A DNA stretch of 54,354 nucleotides from GCA-2693325 sp964011675 (GCA_964011675.1 CAXGPR010000015.1:1-54354), one strand, 5' to 3'; counted from the stretch's first letter, positions 17,850 through 26,723 are shown. Made by a program: numbers and translations. Notes: generated by a model from the sequence alone, not told the origin.

Positions 17850-19175
17850 ATGGAATCTGCGAGTACCGTCCACAACGATCCTATTGCAACCCTGAGCGAG
17901 TACGACCCAGAAGTTGCCGCCATCGTTCGGGCTGAGAACAAACGTCAACACAGCAAGATTCGCCTTATCCCGTCTGAGAACTACGCCAGTCGCGCCGTTC
18001 TAGAGGCTACGGGTACGGTGCTGTCGAACAAGTATTCTGAAGGGTATGCCAAGGATCGCTATTACGAGGGACAGCAGCAGATCGATAAGTTGGAGATGCT
18101 CTGTGTTGATCGGGCCAAGCAGGTCTATGGGGCGGAACACGTCAACGTACAGCCCTATTCAGGATCGCCGGCTAACCAAGCCGTATACGTCGGGCTGGCC
18201 TCTCCTGGCGACGTCACTATGGGTCTATCTCTGGCGCACGGAGGACATCTGACCCACGGTGACAAGGTGAGTATCTCGGGGTTGCATTACACGCCCGTTC
18301 AATACGGTGTGCGCGAGGAAGACGGGGAGATTGATTATGCGCAGGTCGAAGCGCTTGCCAAAGAGCATAAGCCCAAACTGCTGTTCTGCGGTGCGACCGC
18401 CTACCCGCGCGTCGTCGATTTTGAGCGTTTTGCTGCGATCGGAAAATCTGTCGGCGCGATCGTCGTTGCCGATATCGCCCACATCTCAGGATTGGTGGCG
18501 GCCGGTGTCCATCCGAGCCCGGTTCCGCACGTGGACGTGACCACGACGACGACGCACAAATCGCTGCGCGGCCCTCGCGGCGGCATGATCATGTGCAAGA
18601 AAGAGTATGCCGAAGCGCTTGATAAGGCTGTTTTTCCCGGACTACAGGGCGGCCCCCACAATCATACAACGGTGGGTTTGGCCGTTGCTTTGAAAGAGGC
18701 GATGACGCCCGAGTTTAAAGCATACGCACAGAAGATTGTCGATAATTCACGTTCGCTTGCCACTGCGCTTACCGAGCGTGGATTCAAGTTGAGCTCAGGT
18801 GGGTCGGACAATCATCTCATTCTCATTGATGTTACTAGCAAAGGCCTGACGGGCCGGCAAATGGCCAAGGCGCTAGATGCGTCAGGCATCGTTTGTAACT
18901 TTAATAGAGTTCCCTTTGATCCGCGTCCGGCGATGAATCCCAGCGGCATCCGCATTGGCACGCCGGCTATTACCAGCCGCGGGTTTGGAGCCGATGAGAT
19001 GGTGCAGTTGGCTGAGTGGATAGATCGCGTAGCGCAGGTGCGCGCCGATGATGCTCTAGATCTGGACGGCCGCAAGAGTGCCTACCGCGAAATCGCTAGC
19101 CAGGTGCGCGCCTTGTGCGATCGTTTTAAGGCTCCCGGATTGCTCTACGATGGGGACGGTTGCGTCGTCGGTTAG
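17850..19175 (+). CDS. glyA: Serine hydroxymethyltransferase
   Basis: PLP enzyme interconverting serine and glycine and feeding one-carbon units to tetrahydrofolate; cytoplasmic homodimer or tetramer. From ATG 17850 the protein has 441 residues, close to the family norm of about 420, with GAGAGG as ribosome-binding site. The open frame extends upstream to 17373 but that part lies over xylB and is spurious. Hallmarks are LIPSENYAS, NKYSEGYAKDRYY, NVQPYSGSPAN and the PLP lysine K237 in TTTTHKSLRGPRGG, then FPGLQGGPHNH. The gene is 27 bases before the enolase-superfamily gene and may share its transcript. Confidence 0.97.
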   Translation: MESASTVHNDPIATLSEYDPEVAAIVRAENKRQHSKIRLIPSENYASRAVLEATGTVLSNKYSEGYAKDRYYEGQQQIDKLEMLCVDRAKQVYGAEHVNVQPYSGSPANQAVYVGLASPGDVTMGLSLAHGGHLTHGDKVSISGLHYTPVQYGVREEDGEIDYAQVEALAKEHKPKLLFCGATAYPRVVDFERFAAIGKSVGAIVVADIAHISGLVAAGVHPSPVPHVDVTTTTTHKSLRGPRGGMIMCKKEYAEALDKAVFPGLQGGPHNHTTVGLAVALKEAMTPEFKAYAQKIVDNSRSLATALTERGFKLSSGGSDNHLILIDVTSKGLTGRQMAKALDASGIVCNFNRVPFDPRPAMNPSGIRIGTPAITSRGFGADEMVQLAEWIDRVAQVRADDALDLDGRKSAYREIASQVRALCDRFKAPGLLYDGDGCVVG

Positions 19176-19202
19176 TTCACGCTCTAACCACAGAGAGATC
19201 TC

Positions 19203-20306
19203 ATGAAGATAAAGCGCATTCACCTGCGCGTAGTGAATGTGCCCGAGCGGCAGCACGTATTGCCTTGGTGGTCTGACGGTCATTACGGCCAGCCGCTGCA
19301 TCAGCGGGCAGAGCATGGCATCGCAGAGGTGGAGACTGATACGGGACTGATCGGTCTAACGCAGATAGAGCGTTTTACACCGGACGCTGTTGTTGAAGAG
19401 CAGCTCAACGAATGGCTCGGCTGCGATGTACTAGCGGTCAATCTCATGGAGCCGGTGGCGGTGATGAGCGGCTCTTTTGAAGGTGCAATACTGGATTTGC
19501 GCGCACAGGCCCTCGGCGTGCCGGTTCATCAGCTTCTGGGAGGCCGCCTGCGCGCGTGGGTTCCCGTAACGCAGTGTACGGGCTATAAATCTCCCGAGAA
19601 TACAGCTAAAGATGCGGAATGGGGGTGGAAGCAGGGATTTCGCCACTATAAGATGAAGTGTATCACGGCAGCAGAGACAAGCGTTGAAGCGCGTTTACGC
19701 TACGTTGTTGATCGCGTAGAAGCCATCCATCGCGTGCTGCCCGATATGGTTGTTCGACCCGATATTCGTTGGCGCTTAGAAGACGTATGGGTAGCGCAGG
19801 AGCTAGTTCGTCGCCTACAGGGTCACGCTCTCGAATGCCTAGAGAGTCCAATTGCCAAACAGGCGGCAGCGGGGACCTTTTCCGAATGGCGGCGCCTTCG
19901 TCAGACTATCGCGCTGCCCGTGGCAGATCACGTATCGGATGCTGCGGACCTGATTAGTCGTTTTCAGGCCGAGGCGTTGGATTATGCGATTGTCGGTGCG
20001 GCCACCGCTACTGCTACGCTGGCTCAGTCTCGGTTAGCGCACAGTTTGGGTATGGGTGGCTGGTCGCAAACCGTTGCCTATGGTCCAGGAGCGGCTTTGG
20101 GTCTACACGTAGCCGCTTGTATGCCCAATCTCAGTCAGCCTTATGATATGGTGGGTCCTATGGCCTGGCAGGATGACCTGACAAATGAACCCTTTGAGTT
20201 TGCCAACGGAGCATTCGGCGTTCCGGATCGCCCCGGACTGGGTTTTACTTTAAACCGAGATGCTGTGCAGCAGTATCTCGTGCGCGAGAAAGTCTTTCAA
20301 CTATGA
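19203..20306 (+). CDS. Enolase-superfamily enzyme (mandelate racemase/MLE type)
   Basis: 367 residues with the usual N-terminal capping domain and a TIM barrel. A KxK-type motif is visible in HYKMKC near residue 160. Likely Mg2+ ligands are the Asp of VVRPDIRW, the Glu of CLESPI and the Asp of PVADHVSD. I do not see the HxD or GxxH pattern of the true mandelate racemase or galactonate dehydratase clades, so the reaction is unclear; dehydration or epimerisation of an acid sugar or amino acid derivative is possible. It overlaps the next gene by four bases (ATGA), so it works with a SelA-like PLP lyase. Confidence 0.85.
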   Translation: MKIKRIHLRVVNVPERQHVLPWWSDGHYGQPLHQRAEHGIAEVETDTGLIGLTQIERFTPDAVVEEQLNEWLGCDVLAVNLMEPVAVMSGSFEGAILDLRAQALGVPVHQLLGGRLRAWVPVTQCTGYKSPENTAKDAEWGWKQGFRHYKMKCITAAETSVEARLRYVVDRVEAIHRVLPDMVVRPDIRWRLEDVWVAQELVRRLQGHALECLESPIAKQAAAGTFSEWRRLRQTIALPVADHVSDAADLISRFQAEALDYAIVGAATATATLAQSRLAHSLGMGGWSQTVAYGPGAALGLHVAACMPNLSQPYDMVGPMAWQDDLTNEPFEFANGAFGVPDRPGLGFTLNRDAVQQYLVREKVFQL

Positions 20307-21508
20307 GAAACGTATACGAAGCGCTCGGCGTGCCAACCGTCATAAATGCCGTAGGGCCATCGACGCGATTAAGCGGTGGCATTATGCGTCCCGAAGTGGC
20401 TGAGGCCATGGCTGCGGCTTCGCAGCACTGTGTCGATATCGCTCATCTACAGGCGCGCGCTAGTCAGGTGATTGCGGAATACACGGGCGCCGAGGCCGGC
20501 TATGTGACGAGCGGAGCGGCGGCGGGCTTACTCTTGGGAACGGCGGCCTGCGTCACGGGGCTGGATCCGGGTAAGATGAATCGCCTGCCCGATACTACGG
20601 GTATGAAGAACGAAGTGATTATGGCCCGCAGTCACCGCAACTTCTACGATCACGCAGTGCGTTCTGTAGGCATCAAGCTGGTAGAGGTGGGCATCGCCGA
20701 TCGATTTAGCGGTGCCGGCGTGCGCGATGCCGAAGGGTGGGAAATAGGCGCCGCTGTCAACGAGCGCACGGCTGCGGTCGTATATGTCTCCTATGCGCAC
20801 ACCCAGCCGCCCTTAGCTGAGGTTATAGCCGCAGCACACGCACACGGTGTGCCGGTCATCGTAGACGCGGCCGGGCAGGTGCCCCCAGTGGACAACCTAA
20901 GGCGCTTTATCGCCGAAGGGGCCGATTTGGTGGCCTTTAGCGGAGGGAAAGCGATTGGCGGCCCGCAGAGTTCGGGAATCCTGTGCGGGCGTGCCGACCT
21001 TATCACGTCGGCCGCGCTGCAGCATCTCGATCTAGACGTGATGCCCGCGCTGTGGAATCCGCCGCCCGACCTGATTGATCGGACGCAGTTGCCGGGTGCG
21101 CCGCAGCACGGGATCGGCCGACCGTGCAAAGTAGGTAAGGAAGAGATTGTCGGCTTGCTGACGGCTTTAAGGCTGTTTGTCGGGGAAGATCCCGCGGTGC
21201 GTCATCAACGTTGGTTGGATAAGATGACAGCGTTGGTGCAAGAATGCGGCACGCTTGCTCATGCGGTCGTTGAAGTCGTGGCCGATCGCAAGCGCGTCGA
21301 GGTGCCAACGGTGCGTTTAACGCTGGACGAAGAGAGCGCAGGGCTGTCCGCGCTTGAACTCGTGCGCGCACTCGAGGAAGGCATGCCTAGCATTGCGGCG
21401 AACCCGACTTACGTGCAAGAGGGCGTGGTTGTATTCGGGCCGATGTGTCTAAGATCGGGCGAAGAGTCGGCGATAGCTGCGCGTCTGCGTGCACTGCTTG
21501 GCGCATAG
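20303..21508 (+). CDS. SelA-like PLP-dependent enzyme
   Basis: Fold-type I PLP enzyme of the SelA-like group, 401 residues. AEAGYVTSGAAAGLLLGTAAC near residue 70 is the phosphate-binding cup, VIVDAAGQVPP holds the cofactor Asp, and K216 in FSGGKAIGGP is the Schiff-base lysine. It lacks the N-terminal extension of true selenocysteine synthase and there is no selenocysteine gene nearby. Homologues of this size include D-glucosaminate-6-phosphate ammonia-lyase and related beta-eliminating enzymes. The four-base overlap with the enolase-superfamily gene suggests sequential steps on a hydroxy- or amino-acid substrate. Confidence 0.85.
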   Translation: MRNVYEALGVPTVINAVGPSTRLSGGIMRPEVAEAMAAASQHCVDIAHLQARASQVIAEYTGAEAGYVTSGAAAGLLLGTAACVTGLDPGKMNRLPDTTGMKNEVIMARSHRNFYDHAVRSVGIKLVEVGIADRFSGAGVRDAEGWEIGAAVNERTAAVVYVSYAHTQPPLAEVIAAAHAHGVPVIVDAAGQVPPVDNLRRFIAEGADLVAFSGGKAIGGPQSSGILCGRADLITSAALQHLDLDVMPALWNPPPDLIDRTQLPGAPQHGIGRPCKVGKEEIVGLLTALRLFVGEDPAVRHQRWLDKMTALVQECGTLAHAVVEVVADRKRVEVPTVRLTLDEESAGLSALELVRALEEGMPSIAANPTYVQEGVVVFGPMCLRSGEESAIAARLRALLGA

Positions 21509-21565
21509 ACAGAAGCTGTAGGTATATGGTCTACTACGCGTTGCTTAGACGAGGGTAGAGATAAA

Positions 21566-22894
21566 CTACTCCCGCCCTTTTTCTTGGTTTTCTGATCTGC
21601 CTATGCTATCTAAGGATGCGACGCTTGCACTCCAGTAGCGCTGGTAAATCTGGCTGCCAAAATCTTTAAAATCCTCGCACAGGAAGAACATACCGCCGTT
21701 TATAAGTCGCCCGCCCGCTTGCAAGTGATTGAGTAAGGCGCGGCGTAGGCTCGTATCGCGGGGCGCTGTAGCGATGTCGATATCGTCTCTGCCAAAAATA
21801 AATCTCAGCCCTGAGCGATCTCCCGAAGGAGTGGGGTAAAGATAGAGCTCCCGCTGCCACAGCACCATATTGGAATCGTCTCTGTATATGTGAGCTAGCT
21901 GTGGGTTGAGAATCCAAGAACTGCAGGAAAAGGCCGATGGAGACTGTGTGGGGTAATGCTGTGAGAAAAAATCTAAGGCGTGTCTCATAGACTGCTGGCA
22001 ACTAGCCAGGCTCATCTGTCCTCCACTGGGAATGTGCACGTCGAAAACGGGATCGCCCGGACTCAAGACGAGTTTCCATTCATTGGAGGGTAGTATGCAG
22101 GGCGCCGCAGTTGCATAGCCGCTGGGCCTAATCGCTAGGCCGCGTATGTACCCGTCTTGCTCGGAGAGCGTGGCGTGCTGTGCGCTGGAATCGCCGTCTG
22201 CGGCGACCAGCCCTTTGTCGTCGAATTTGGTGCCATCGGCCGCGAGCGCGATAACCTGACGAGTTGAGGCATGGCGGTATACGTGAACGTGCGATCCAAA
22301 GGGGCGGATCATGTATTCCAGTCGTCCGACGCGATACAAGTGGTTGAGCACGTAGTTGCGCACCCAGTAAATGCTGCCGGGGAAAACGCCGATGCGTCCC
22401 GCGTAGTGCTGATTGTAGCGCCACAGCGTCTCCGGATAGTGACGACCGCAGCTGGCGCGACTGATGTCGTCGGGAATGCCCAGTTCGGCATGGGTTGCAC
22501 GTATGCGAGGGATGGCAGCTAGGGCTACCAATAGATAAAATGCGTCCGCCCGTTCTTCTAGAGATGCATTGAGAGAGGGCCACTGGCGGATCTGGTCTGC
22601 TTCGTATTGGGGATATTCGCACAGAAGGCGTTGACAGTGCCACGCTAAAGCTAAAAGCGCGGGGGACGATGCGATGCGCTCGGCGGTATCATAGAGCGCT
22701 GGCAGCACGTCGTCGGACAAGTTGGCGAGTCGAACGCAGTTGCGTATCGCATCGGGTTGTAAAAAAGACGGTCGGATGCTGGGTTTAGCAGCGGCCGACT
22801 CTTCCCAGTGCGGTGCAAATAGTTCGATGTTTTCCTCTAAGCGGAGCTTCTGTAACACCTCGTTAAGGTCCAGTGGAGTCGGGGAATGAGACAT
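21566..22894 (-). CDS. Acyltransferase with NAT_N and GNAT-like C-terminal domains
   Basis: 442 residues with no membrane segment or signal peptide. The layout fits the two-domain acyltransferase family known from Bacillota and Actinobacteria: an N-terminal helical domain (about 1-180) and a GNAT-like C-terminal domain (about 270-410). The C-terminal part carries FDVHIPSGGQMS, a SFxQHYP-like stretch at ALDFFSQHYP and CSSWILNPQL, which I recognise as typical of that family. The acceptor is unknown. It follows glucokinase on the same strand after 67 bases and could be part of the zwf-glk transcript. Assignment rests on recall of family motifs rather than a search. Confidence 0.7.
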   Translation of the reverse strand: MSHSPTPLDLNEVLQKLRLEENIELFAPHWEESAAAKPSIRPSFLQPDAIRNCVRLANLSDDVLPALYDTAERIASSPALLALAWHCQRLLCEYPQYEADQIRQWPSLNASLEERADAFYLLVALAAIPRIRATHAELGIPDDISRASCGRHYPETLWRYNQHYAGRIGVFPGSIYWVRNYVLNHLYRVGRLEYMIRPFGSHVHVYRHASTRQVIALAADGTKFDDKGLVAADGDSSAQHATLSEQDGYIRGLAIRPSGYATAAPCILPSNEWKLVLSPGDPVFDVHIPSGGQMSLASCQQSMRHALDFFSQHYPTQSPSAFSCSSWILNPQLAHIYRDDSNMVLWQRELYLYPTPSGDRSGLRFIFGRDDIDIATAPRDTSLRRALLNHLQAGGRLINGGMFFLCEDFKDFGSQIYQRYWSASVASLDSIGRSENQEKGRE

Positions 22895-22961
22895 GGAGGT
22901 CTATCCTCTTCGGGCGGGAATTGGGTAAGAGAAGCGGCGATGCTCTTACGCGCACAGATTC

Positions 22962-23960
22962 CTACGTTTCTTGGGCACCCCAGTAGGCGGCGCCCATTAG
23001 GGCGGTCTTGTCGTTGAGCACCACGTGAACGGGAATCGATTCAAGCGCTGGTCGCATGCGTCCCTTGTGTAGGAATCCTTCCATGAAGCGGCTGTGCTGT
23101 AGGCGTGCTATAATTTTGGGTGCGATTCCTCCGCCTATATACAGACCCCCGGTCGACATGAACTTAAGGGCTAGGTTGCCGGCTTCGCAGCCGTATAAAT
23201 AAATGAATAGATCTATTGCCTCTGCGGCTAACTCACACCGTTCGTCCAAGGCAGCATTGGCTATGCTGTTCGAGCGATCGCCCTCTGTCAGGGCTTCTCG
23301 CATCCAAGTGCTTTGGCGTTCGGGCTGGCGCTCACACAGAAAATCGTAGACCGATGCCAGACCTGGCCCAGATATGATGCGTTCCCAGCTGACGTGATCA
23401 AACTGTCTTTGCAAGTAGCGTACGAGATCGATTTCCAGCTCGTTGCTTGGTGAAAACGTCGAATGTCCGCCTTCTGAAGCTATAGAGACGTGGCGCTCAT
23501 CGGCCCAGACCAAGCCTCCTTCACCCAATCCCGTTCCAGCTGCAATAACGGCGATATTGCCTTTGATATCGCGATGACCCACGTTGAGCGTATGCAGATC
23601 GTGTTCCCGTAGCGCGAGCGTGCCATACGAAGTGGCCTGTAAGTCGTTTAACAGATCGACCTGAGTAACGTCGAGCCGGCTTTTTATGTGCTCGGGATCA
23701 ATCATCCACGGCAGATTCACAGCGCGCACGGGGAGCTGACGCACGGGGCCTGGAACGCCAATCGCGACTCGTTGGGGAGTGTGACCACTTTCCGACACAA
23801 ATGCGGCCAACAGTGCGCTGATATCGGCGTAATCACGCGTGGTATAGCGTGCTTCAAACAGAGGTTCGAAGCCGCGTTCGTTCGGTTGGTATACTGCTAA
23901 GTAGGTCTTGGTTCCGCCAACGTCGCCAGCCAGTATTACAGTTCCACCCATTTTCTCCAT
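22962..23960 (-). CDS. glk: Glucokinase
   Basis: ATP-dependent glucokinase of the bacterial hexokinase (E. coli Glk-like) family, 332 residues, making glucose 6-phosphate for the adjacent zwf product. The phosphate-1 motif is AGDVGGTKT at the N-terminus, INxLQATSYG-like segment at LLNDLQATSYG, adenosine region AAGTGLGEGGL, and SEGGHSTF. The start at 23960 overlaps the end of zwf by 25 bases; an in-frame ATG at 23951 is an equally likely start. Overlap shows translational coupling with zwf. Confidence 0.94.
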   Translation of the reverse strand: MEKMGGTVILAGDVGGTKTYLAVYQPNERGFEPLFEARYTTRDYADISALLAAFVSESGHTPQRVAIGVPGPVRQLPVRAVNLPWMIDPEHIKSRLDVTQVDLLNDLQATSYGTLALREHDLHTLNVGHRDIKGNIAVIAAGTGLGEGGLVWADERHVSIASEGGHSTFSPSNELEIDLVRYLQRQFDHVSWERIISGPGLASVYDFLCERQPERQSTWMREALTEGDRSNSIANAALDERCELAAEAIDLFIYLYGCEAGNLALKFMSTGGLYIGGGIAPKIIARLQHSRFMEGFLHKGRMRPALESIPVHVVLNDKTALMGAAYWGAQET

Positions 23961-25447
23961 TCCTCGTCCATGAGTTCATTGGCTTCTTTGGGACCCCAAC
24001 TCCCTGCAGAATAAAAGGGCACGCGACCTGAAAAAGTTGCGTGCCATGCTTCTAATAGAGGCATGAGTAACTCCCACGATTTTTCTATCCAGCTGCTGTC
24101 GGCATAGAGTGTAGCATCTCCCTGTAGACAGTCCAGTAGGAGGGTTTCGTAAGCATCTGGCGTGCGGCCGCCAAATGCATCTGCGTAGGAGAAATCCATT
24201 TTGACGTTGCCCAAGCGCACGTCGGGTCCTGGGATTTTACCGTTGAATGAGAGCGATATGCCCTCTTCTGGCTGAATGCGGATAGTCAACGTGCTTGGCG
24301 GCAAGTCGGCATCCTGCTGAAATATCTGGTGCGGTGGCCGGTGAAACTGCAGGGTAATTGCACTCGTGCGTTTGGGAAGGCGCTTTCCAGTGCGCACGTA
24401 AAAAGGCACGCCTTGCCAGCGCCAGTTGTCGATTGTAAAGCGCAACGCAGCAAAGGTTTCTGTACGCGAGTTTGGCGGCACGTCTTGTTCTTGCAGGTAT
24501 CCGTTGAGGCGCTGGTCTGTGGCATCACCTGCGGCATACTGGGCGCGGACTGAATAGCGGTCAACCTCGCCAATGCTAAAAGGGCGAATGGACTTAAGCA
24601 CTTTGAGTTTTTCTAGTCGCACGCTTTCGGCATCAAAGGACGAAGGGGGTTCCATCGCGACGACGCAAAGAATTTGCAGTAGGTGGTTTTGTATCATATC
24701 GCGGAGGGCACCCGATGTGTCGTAATATCCTGCGCGATGTTCTACGCCAACGCTTTCGGCTGCTGTAATCTGCACGTGGTCGACGTAGCGCCTGTTCCAC
24801 AACGGCTCAAATATTGAGTTAGCTAAGCGGAATACCAGTAGATTTTGCACCGTTTCTTTACCAAGATAGTGGTCGATCCTGTAAATCTGGTGCTCTTCGA
24901 AAACTCGGTGCAGCGAGTTGTTGAGGTGCCGCGCTGATTCGTAGTCGCGTCCAAATGGCTTTTCGACAATGATGCGCGACCAGCCTTGGTTGTTGGCCTC
25001 TTCGCGGTTGAGGCCCGATGCGCCGAGCTGTTCGACAATGGACAGATAGACCTGCGGGGGAACGGAGCAATAAAAGCAGCGATTGCCGCGCGTGCCGCGC
25101 TCTCGGTCGAGCGTTTCCAGGCGCGCGCGCAGCGCTGTGTATGTCTGCGGATCGTCGGGTTCGCCGCGCACGTAATAGATTGCGGATAAGAATGCATCGA
25201 GCCGTTCGGCATTGAGTTCGTCTACAAACTCATCGAGTGCCTCGCGAATATGTGTGCGAAAACGCACGTCGTCCATAGGGCGTCGTGCCACCCCAACTAA
25301 GGCGAAAGATTCGGGCAACCGGCCTTGCTGTGTCAAGTGCCAGACCGCAGGTGCCAGCTTTCTGCGCGTCAAGTCACCTGATGCGCCAAAAATAACTAGT
25401 ACACAGGGTTCAGGTATGCGATCTGCTATCATAAATGTGCCCGACAT
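23936..25447 (-). CDS. zwf: Glucose-6-phosphate 1-dehydrogenase
   Basis: First enzyme of the oxidative pentose phosphate pathway: glucose 6-phosphate to 6-phosphogluconolactone with NADP+ (or NAD+). The dinucleotide motif is FGASGDLTRRKL near residue 20, the active-site signature is RIDHYLGKETVQN with the catalytic Asp-His, and VQITAAESVGVEHRAGYY and RTGKRLPKR follow. 503 residues is standard. No 6-phosphogluconolactonase or gnd is next to it; glucokinase follows directly. Expression is probably governed by the structured leader at 25518-25660, whose promoter is the only strong one upstream. Confidence 0.97.
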   Translation of the reverse strand: MSGTFMIADRIPEPCVLVIFGASGDLTRRKLAPAVWHLTQQGRLPESFALVGVARRPMDDVRFRTHIREALDEFVDELNAERLDAFLSAIYYVRGEPDDPQTYTALRARLETLDRERGTRGNRCFYCSVPPQVYLSIVEQLGASGLNREEANNQGWSRIIVEKPFGRDYESARHLNNSLHRVFEEHQIYRIDHYLGKETVQNLLVFRLANSIFEPLWNRRYVDHVQITAAESVGVEHRAGYYDTSGALRDMIQNHLLQILCVVAMEPPSSFDAESVRLEKLKVLKSIRPFSIGEVDRYSVRAQYAAGDATDQRLNGYLQEQDVPPNSRTETFAALRFTIDNWRWQGVPFYVRTGKRLPKRTSAITLQFHRPPHQIFQQDADLPPSTLTIRIQPEEGISLSFNGKIPGPDVRLGNVKMDFSYADAFGGRTPDAYETLLLDCLQGDATLYADSSWIEKSWELLMPLLEAWHATFSGRVPFYSAGSWGPKEANELMDEEWRKWVEL

Positions 25448-25517
25448 ACGTACTACCTATTCGTTGGGATTAAAGAGTCTTTATAGTCTGTAAGGAATGC
25501 ATGGCCCAAAATATAGA

Positions 25518-25563
25518 ACCCGATGCAGTGTGGGTAAACCAATGACTGATCGCCGCATCGGGT
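25518..25563 (-). promoter_or_regulatory. Stem-loop in the zwf leader, competing with upstream hairpin
   Basis: Read on the minus strand, a 9-bp perfect stem (ACCCGATGC with GCATCGGGT) encloses a 28-base loop. The loop contains CCCACAC (25534-25528), exactly complementary to GTGTGGG (25610-25604), the 3' arm of the first leader hairpin. A loop-to-arm pairing could therefore form instead of that hairpin. The element sits between the leader terminator and the zwf start codon. Confidence 0.5.
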
Positions 25564-25571
25564 AACAAAGT

Positions 25572-25602
25572 AAAAAGGCCACAGCACCTGCGCGCTATGG
25601 CC
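25572..25602 (-). terminator. Intrinsic terminator inside the zwf leader
   Basis: On the minus strand GGCCATAGC pairs with GCTGTGGCC (nine pairs, one G.U) around an 8-base loop, followed by TTTTT and ACTTT. It faces zwf and lies only about 25 bases after the predicted transcription start, so most transcripts would stop before zwf unless it is overridden. Confidence 0.75.
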
Positions 25603-25626
25603 CCCCACACCGCCTCGTGTGAGCTG
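25572..25626 (-). ncRNA. Predicted short leader transcript or small RNA upstream of zwf
   Basis: Between the promoter at 25632-25660 and the U-tract at 25572-25576 lies a transcript of about 55 bases made almost only of two hairpins: CTCACAC/GTGTGGG with a 6-base loop (25623-25604), then the terminator stem. It may be a free small RNA or the terminated form of an attenuated zwf leader. I compared it by eye with 6S, SRP, tmRNA and common riboswitch signatures and saw no match. Confidence 0.5.
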
Positions 25627-25631
25627 CCTCA

Positions 25632-25660
25632 ATTGTAATGGTAGTGCCATAAAATGTCAA
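25632..25660 (-). promoter_or_regulatory. Strong sigma70 promoter facing zwf
   Basis: On the minus strand TTGACA (25660-25655), a 17-base spacer and TACAAT (25637-25632). The -35 is a perfect consensus, the -10 differs at one position and spacing is ideal. Predicted start is near 25625, about 180 bases before the zwf ATG. It is the best promoter match I found in the window. Confidence 0.8.
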
Positions 25661-25715
25661 ACGCATAATGCGCTAATTTTAGGCTAAATACGAGCATTTT
25701 TTCTCCGTTCACTCA

Positions 25716-25744
25716 TTGAGCGACCTGCCATGTTAAATTATATT
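25716..25744 (+). promoter_or_regulatory. Sigma70 promoter for the epimerase gene
   Basis: TTGAGC, a 17-base spacer and TATATT (25739-25744). Predicted start near 25751 lies after the upstream TTG at 25743, which supports ATG 25791 as the true start of the downstream gene. It is back to back with the zwf promoter. Confidence 0.6.
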
Positions 25745-25790
25745 GGTGATCGATATACAAGGCGCAGAACAAGATTCGGGAGGTTGGCCT

Positions 25791-26723
25791 ATGGCCCAGT
25801 TTTTAGTTACAGGTGGCAGCGGATTTATTGGCTCTCATTTGTGTAGAAAGCTGTTGGGAGAGGGACATGGGGTCCGGGTATTGGATAACCTGTCTTCTGG
25901 TAAGCGAGAAAATTTATCCGATATAGCTGACGATATCGACTTTCTCGAGGCCGACTTGCTCGATGAGGATGCGTTACAGCGAGCTGTAAAAGGCGTGGAG
26001 TATGTGCTCCATCATGCGGCGGTGGCTTCCGTGCAGACGTCTGTTGAACAGCCACTTATGGAACAGCAAATAAATTCTGTTGGCACTTTGCGCCTTTTAG
26101 AAGCGGCGCGTCAAGCGGGCGTGCGTCGCGTAGTCTTTGCCGCTTCGGCAGCGGCCTATGGCAACGATCCGCGCGTGCCCAAGCGGGAAGATATGCGACC
26201 GACGCCTGAGTCTCCGTATGCTATCTCCAAGCTGGTCGGTGAATATTACTGCGGCGCGTATAGTCGTTTGTATGGGCTGGAGACGGTTTGCTTGCGCTAT
26301 TTTAATGTGTATGGACCGTGTCAAGATCCTGCTTCGCCCTACTCGGGTGTGATATCGATTTTTGCCAAACGAATGTTAAATGGTCAAGTGCCGCTCGTGC
26401 ATGGAGACGGCTTACAGACGCGCGATTTTGTCTCGGTGCACGACGTGGTCGCCGCTAACGTGTTGGCTTATCAAGTTGAATGTGCTCAGGGGCAAGTGTA
26501 TAATATCGGCAGCGGATACAGTTCGAGTCTGATAGATTTACTCACGGCACTTAACGCTGTGCTAAGTTGCAATATACAGGCGGAATTTGTCGAAGCGCGT
26601 TCCGGTGACGTGCGCGACTCGCTGGCCGATATAAGCAAAGCACAAAGTCAACTGGGGTATATGTCTTCTATGGATCTACAGCGTGGTTTGAGAGAAATAA
26701 TTGAGTGGATGCGAGCGGAATAG
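25791..26723 (+). CDS. Nucleotide-sugar epimerase/dehydratase (extended SDR)
   Basis: 310 residues from ATG 25791, chosen because GGGAGG lies seven bases upstream; the frame also opens at TTG 25743 but that precedes the predicted transcription start. NAD-binding TGGSGFIGSH begins at residue 7, followed by DNLSSGKREN, LHHAAVASVQTS, the catalytic YAISK, and LRYFNVYGP, the classic pattern of UDP-glucose 4-epimerase and UDP-N-acetylglucosamine 4-epimerase relatives. Role is probably in cell-surface polysaccharide synthesis; the exact sugar nucleotide cannot be read from sequence. Confidence 0.9.
   Translation: MAQFLVTGGSGFIGSHLCRKLLGEGHGVRVLDNLSSGKRENLSDIADDIDFLEADLLDEDALQRAVKGVEYVLHHAAVASVQTSVEQPLMEQQINSVGTLRLLEAARQAGVRRVVFAASAAAYGNDPRVPKREDMRPTPESPYAISKLVGEYYCGAYSRLYGLETVCLRYFNVYGPCQDPASPYSGVISIFAKRMLNGQVPLVHGDGLQTRDFVSVHDVVAANVLAYQVECAQGQVYNIGSGYSSSLIDLLTALNAVLSCNIQAEFVEARSGDVRDSLADISKAQSQLGYMSSMDLQRGLREIIEWMRAE

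Noticed and set aside
25453..25650. 65-codon minus-strand ORF over the zwf leader
   Set aside because: It crosses the promoter, terminator stem and regulatory stem, lacks a ribosome-binding site and has no protein-like composition.
25518..25740. Leader as 6S RNA, SRP RNA, tmRNA or a known riboswitch
   Set aside because: No conserved signatures of these RNAs were visible; the early terminator also makes the RNA too short.
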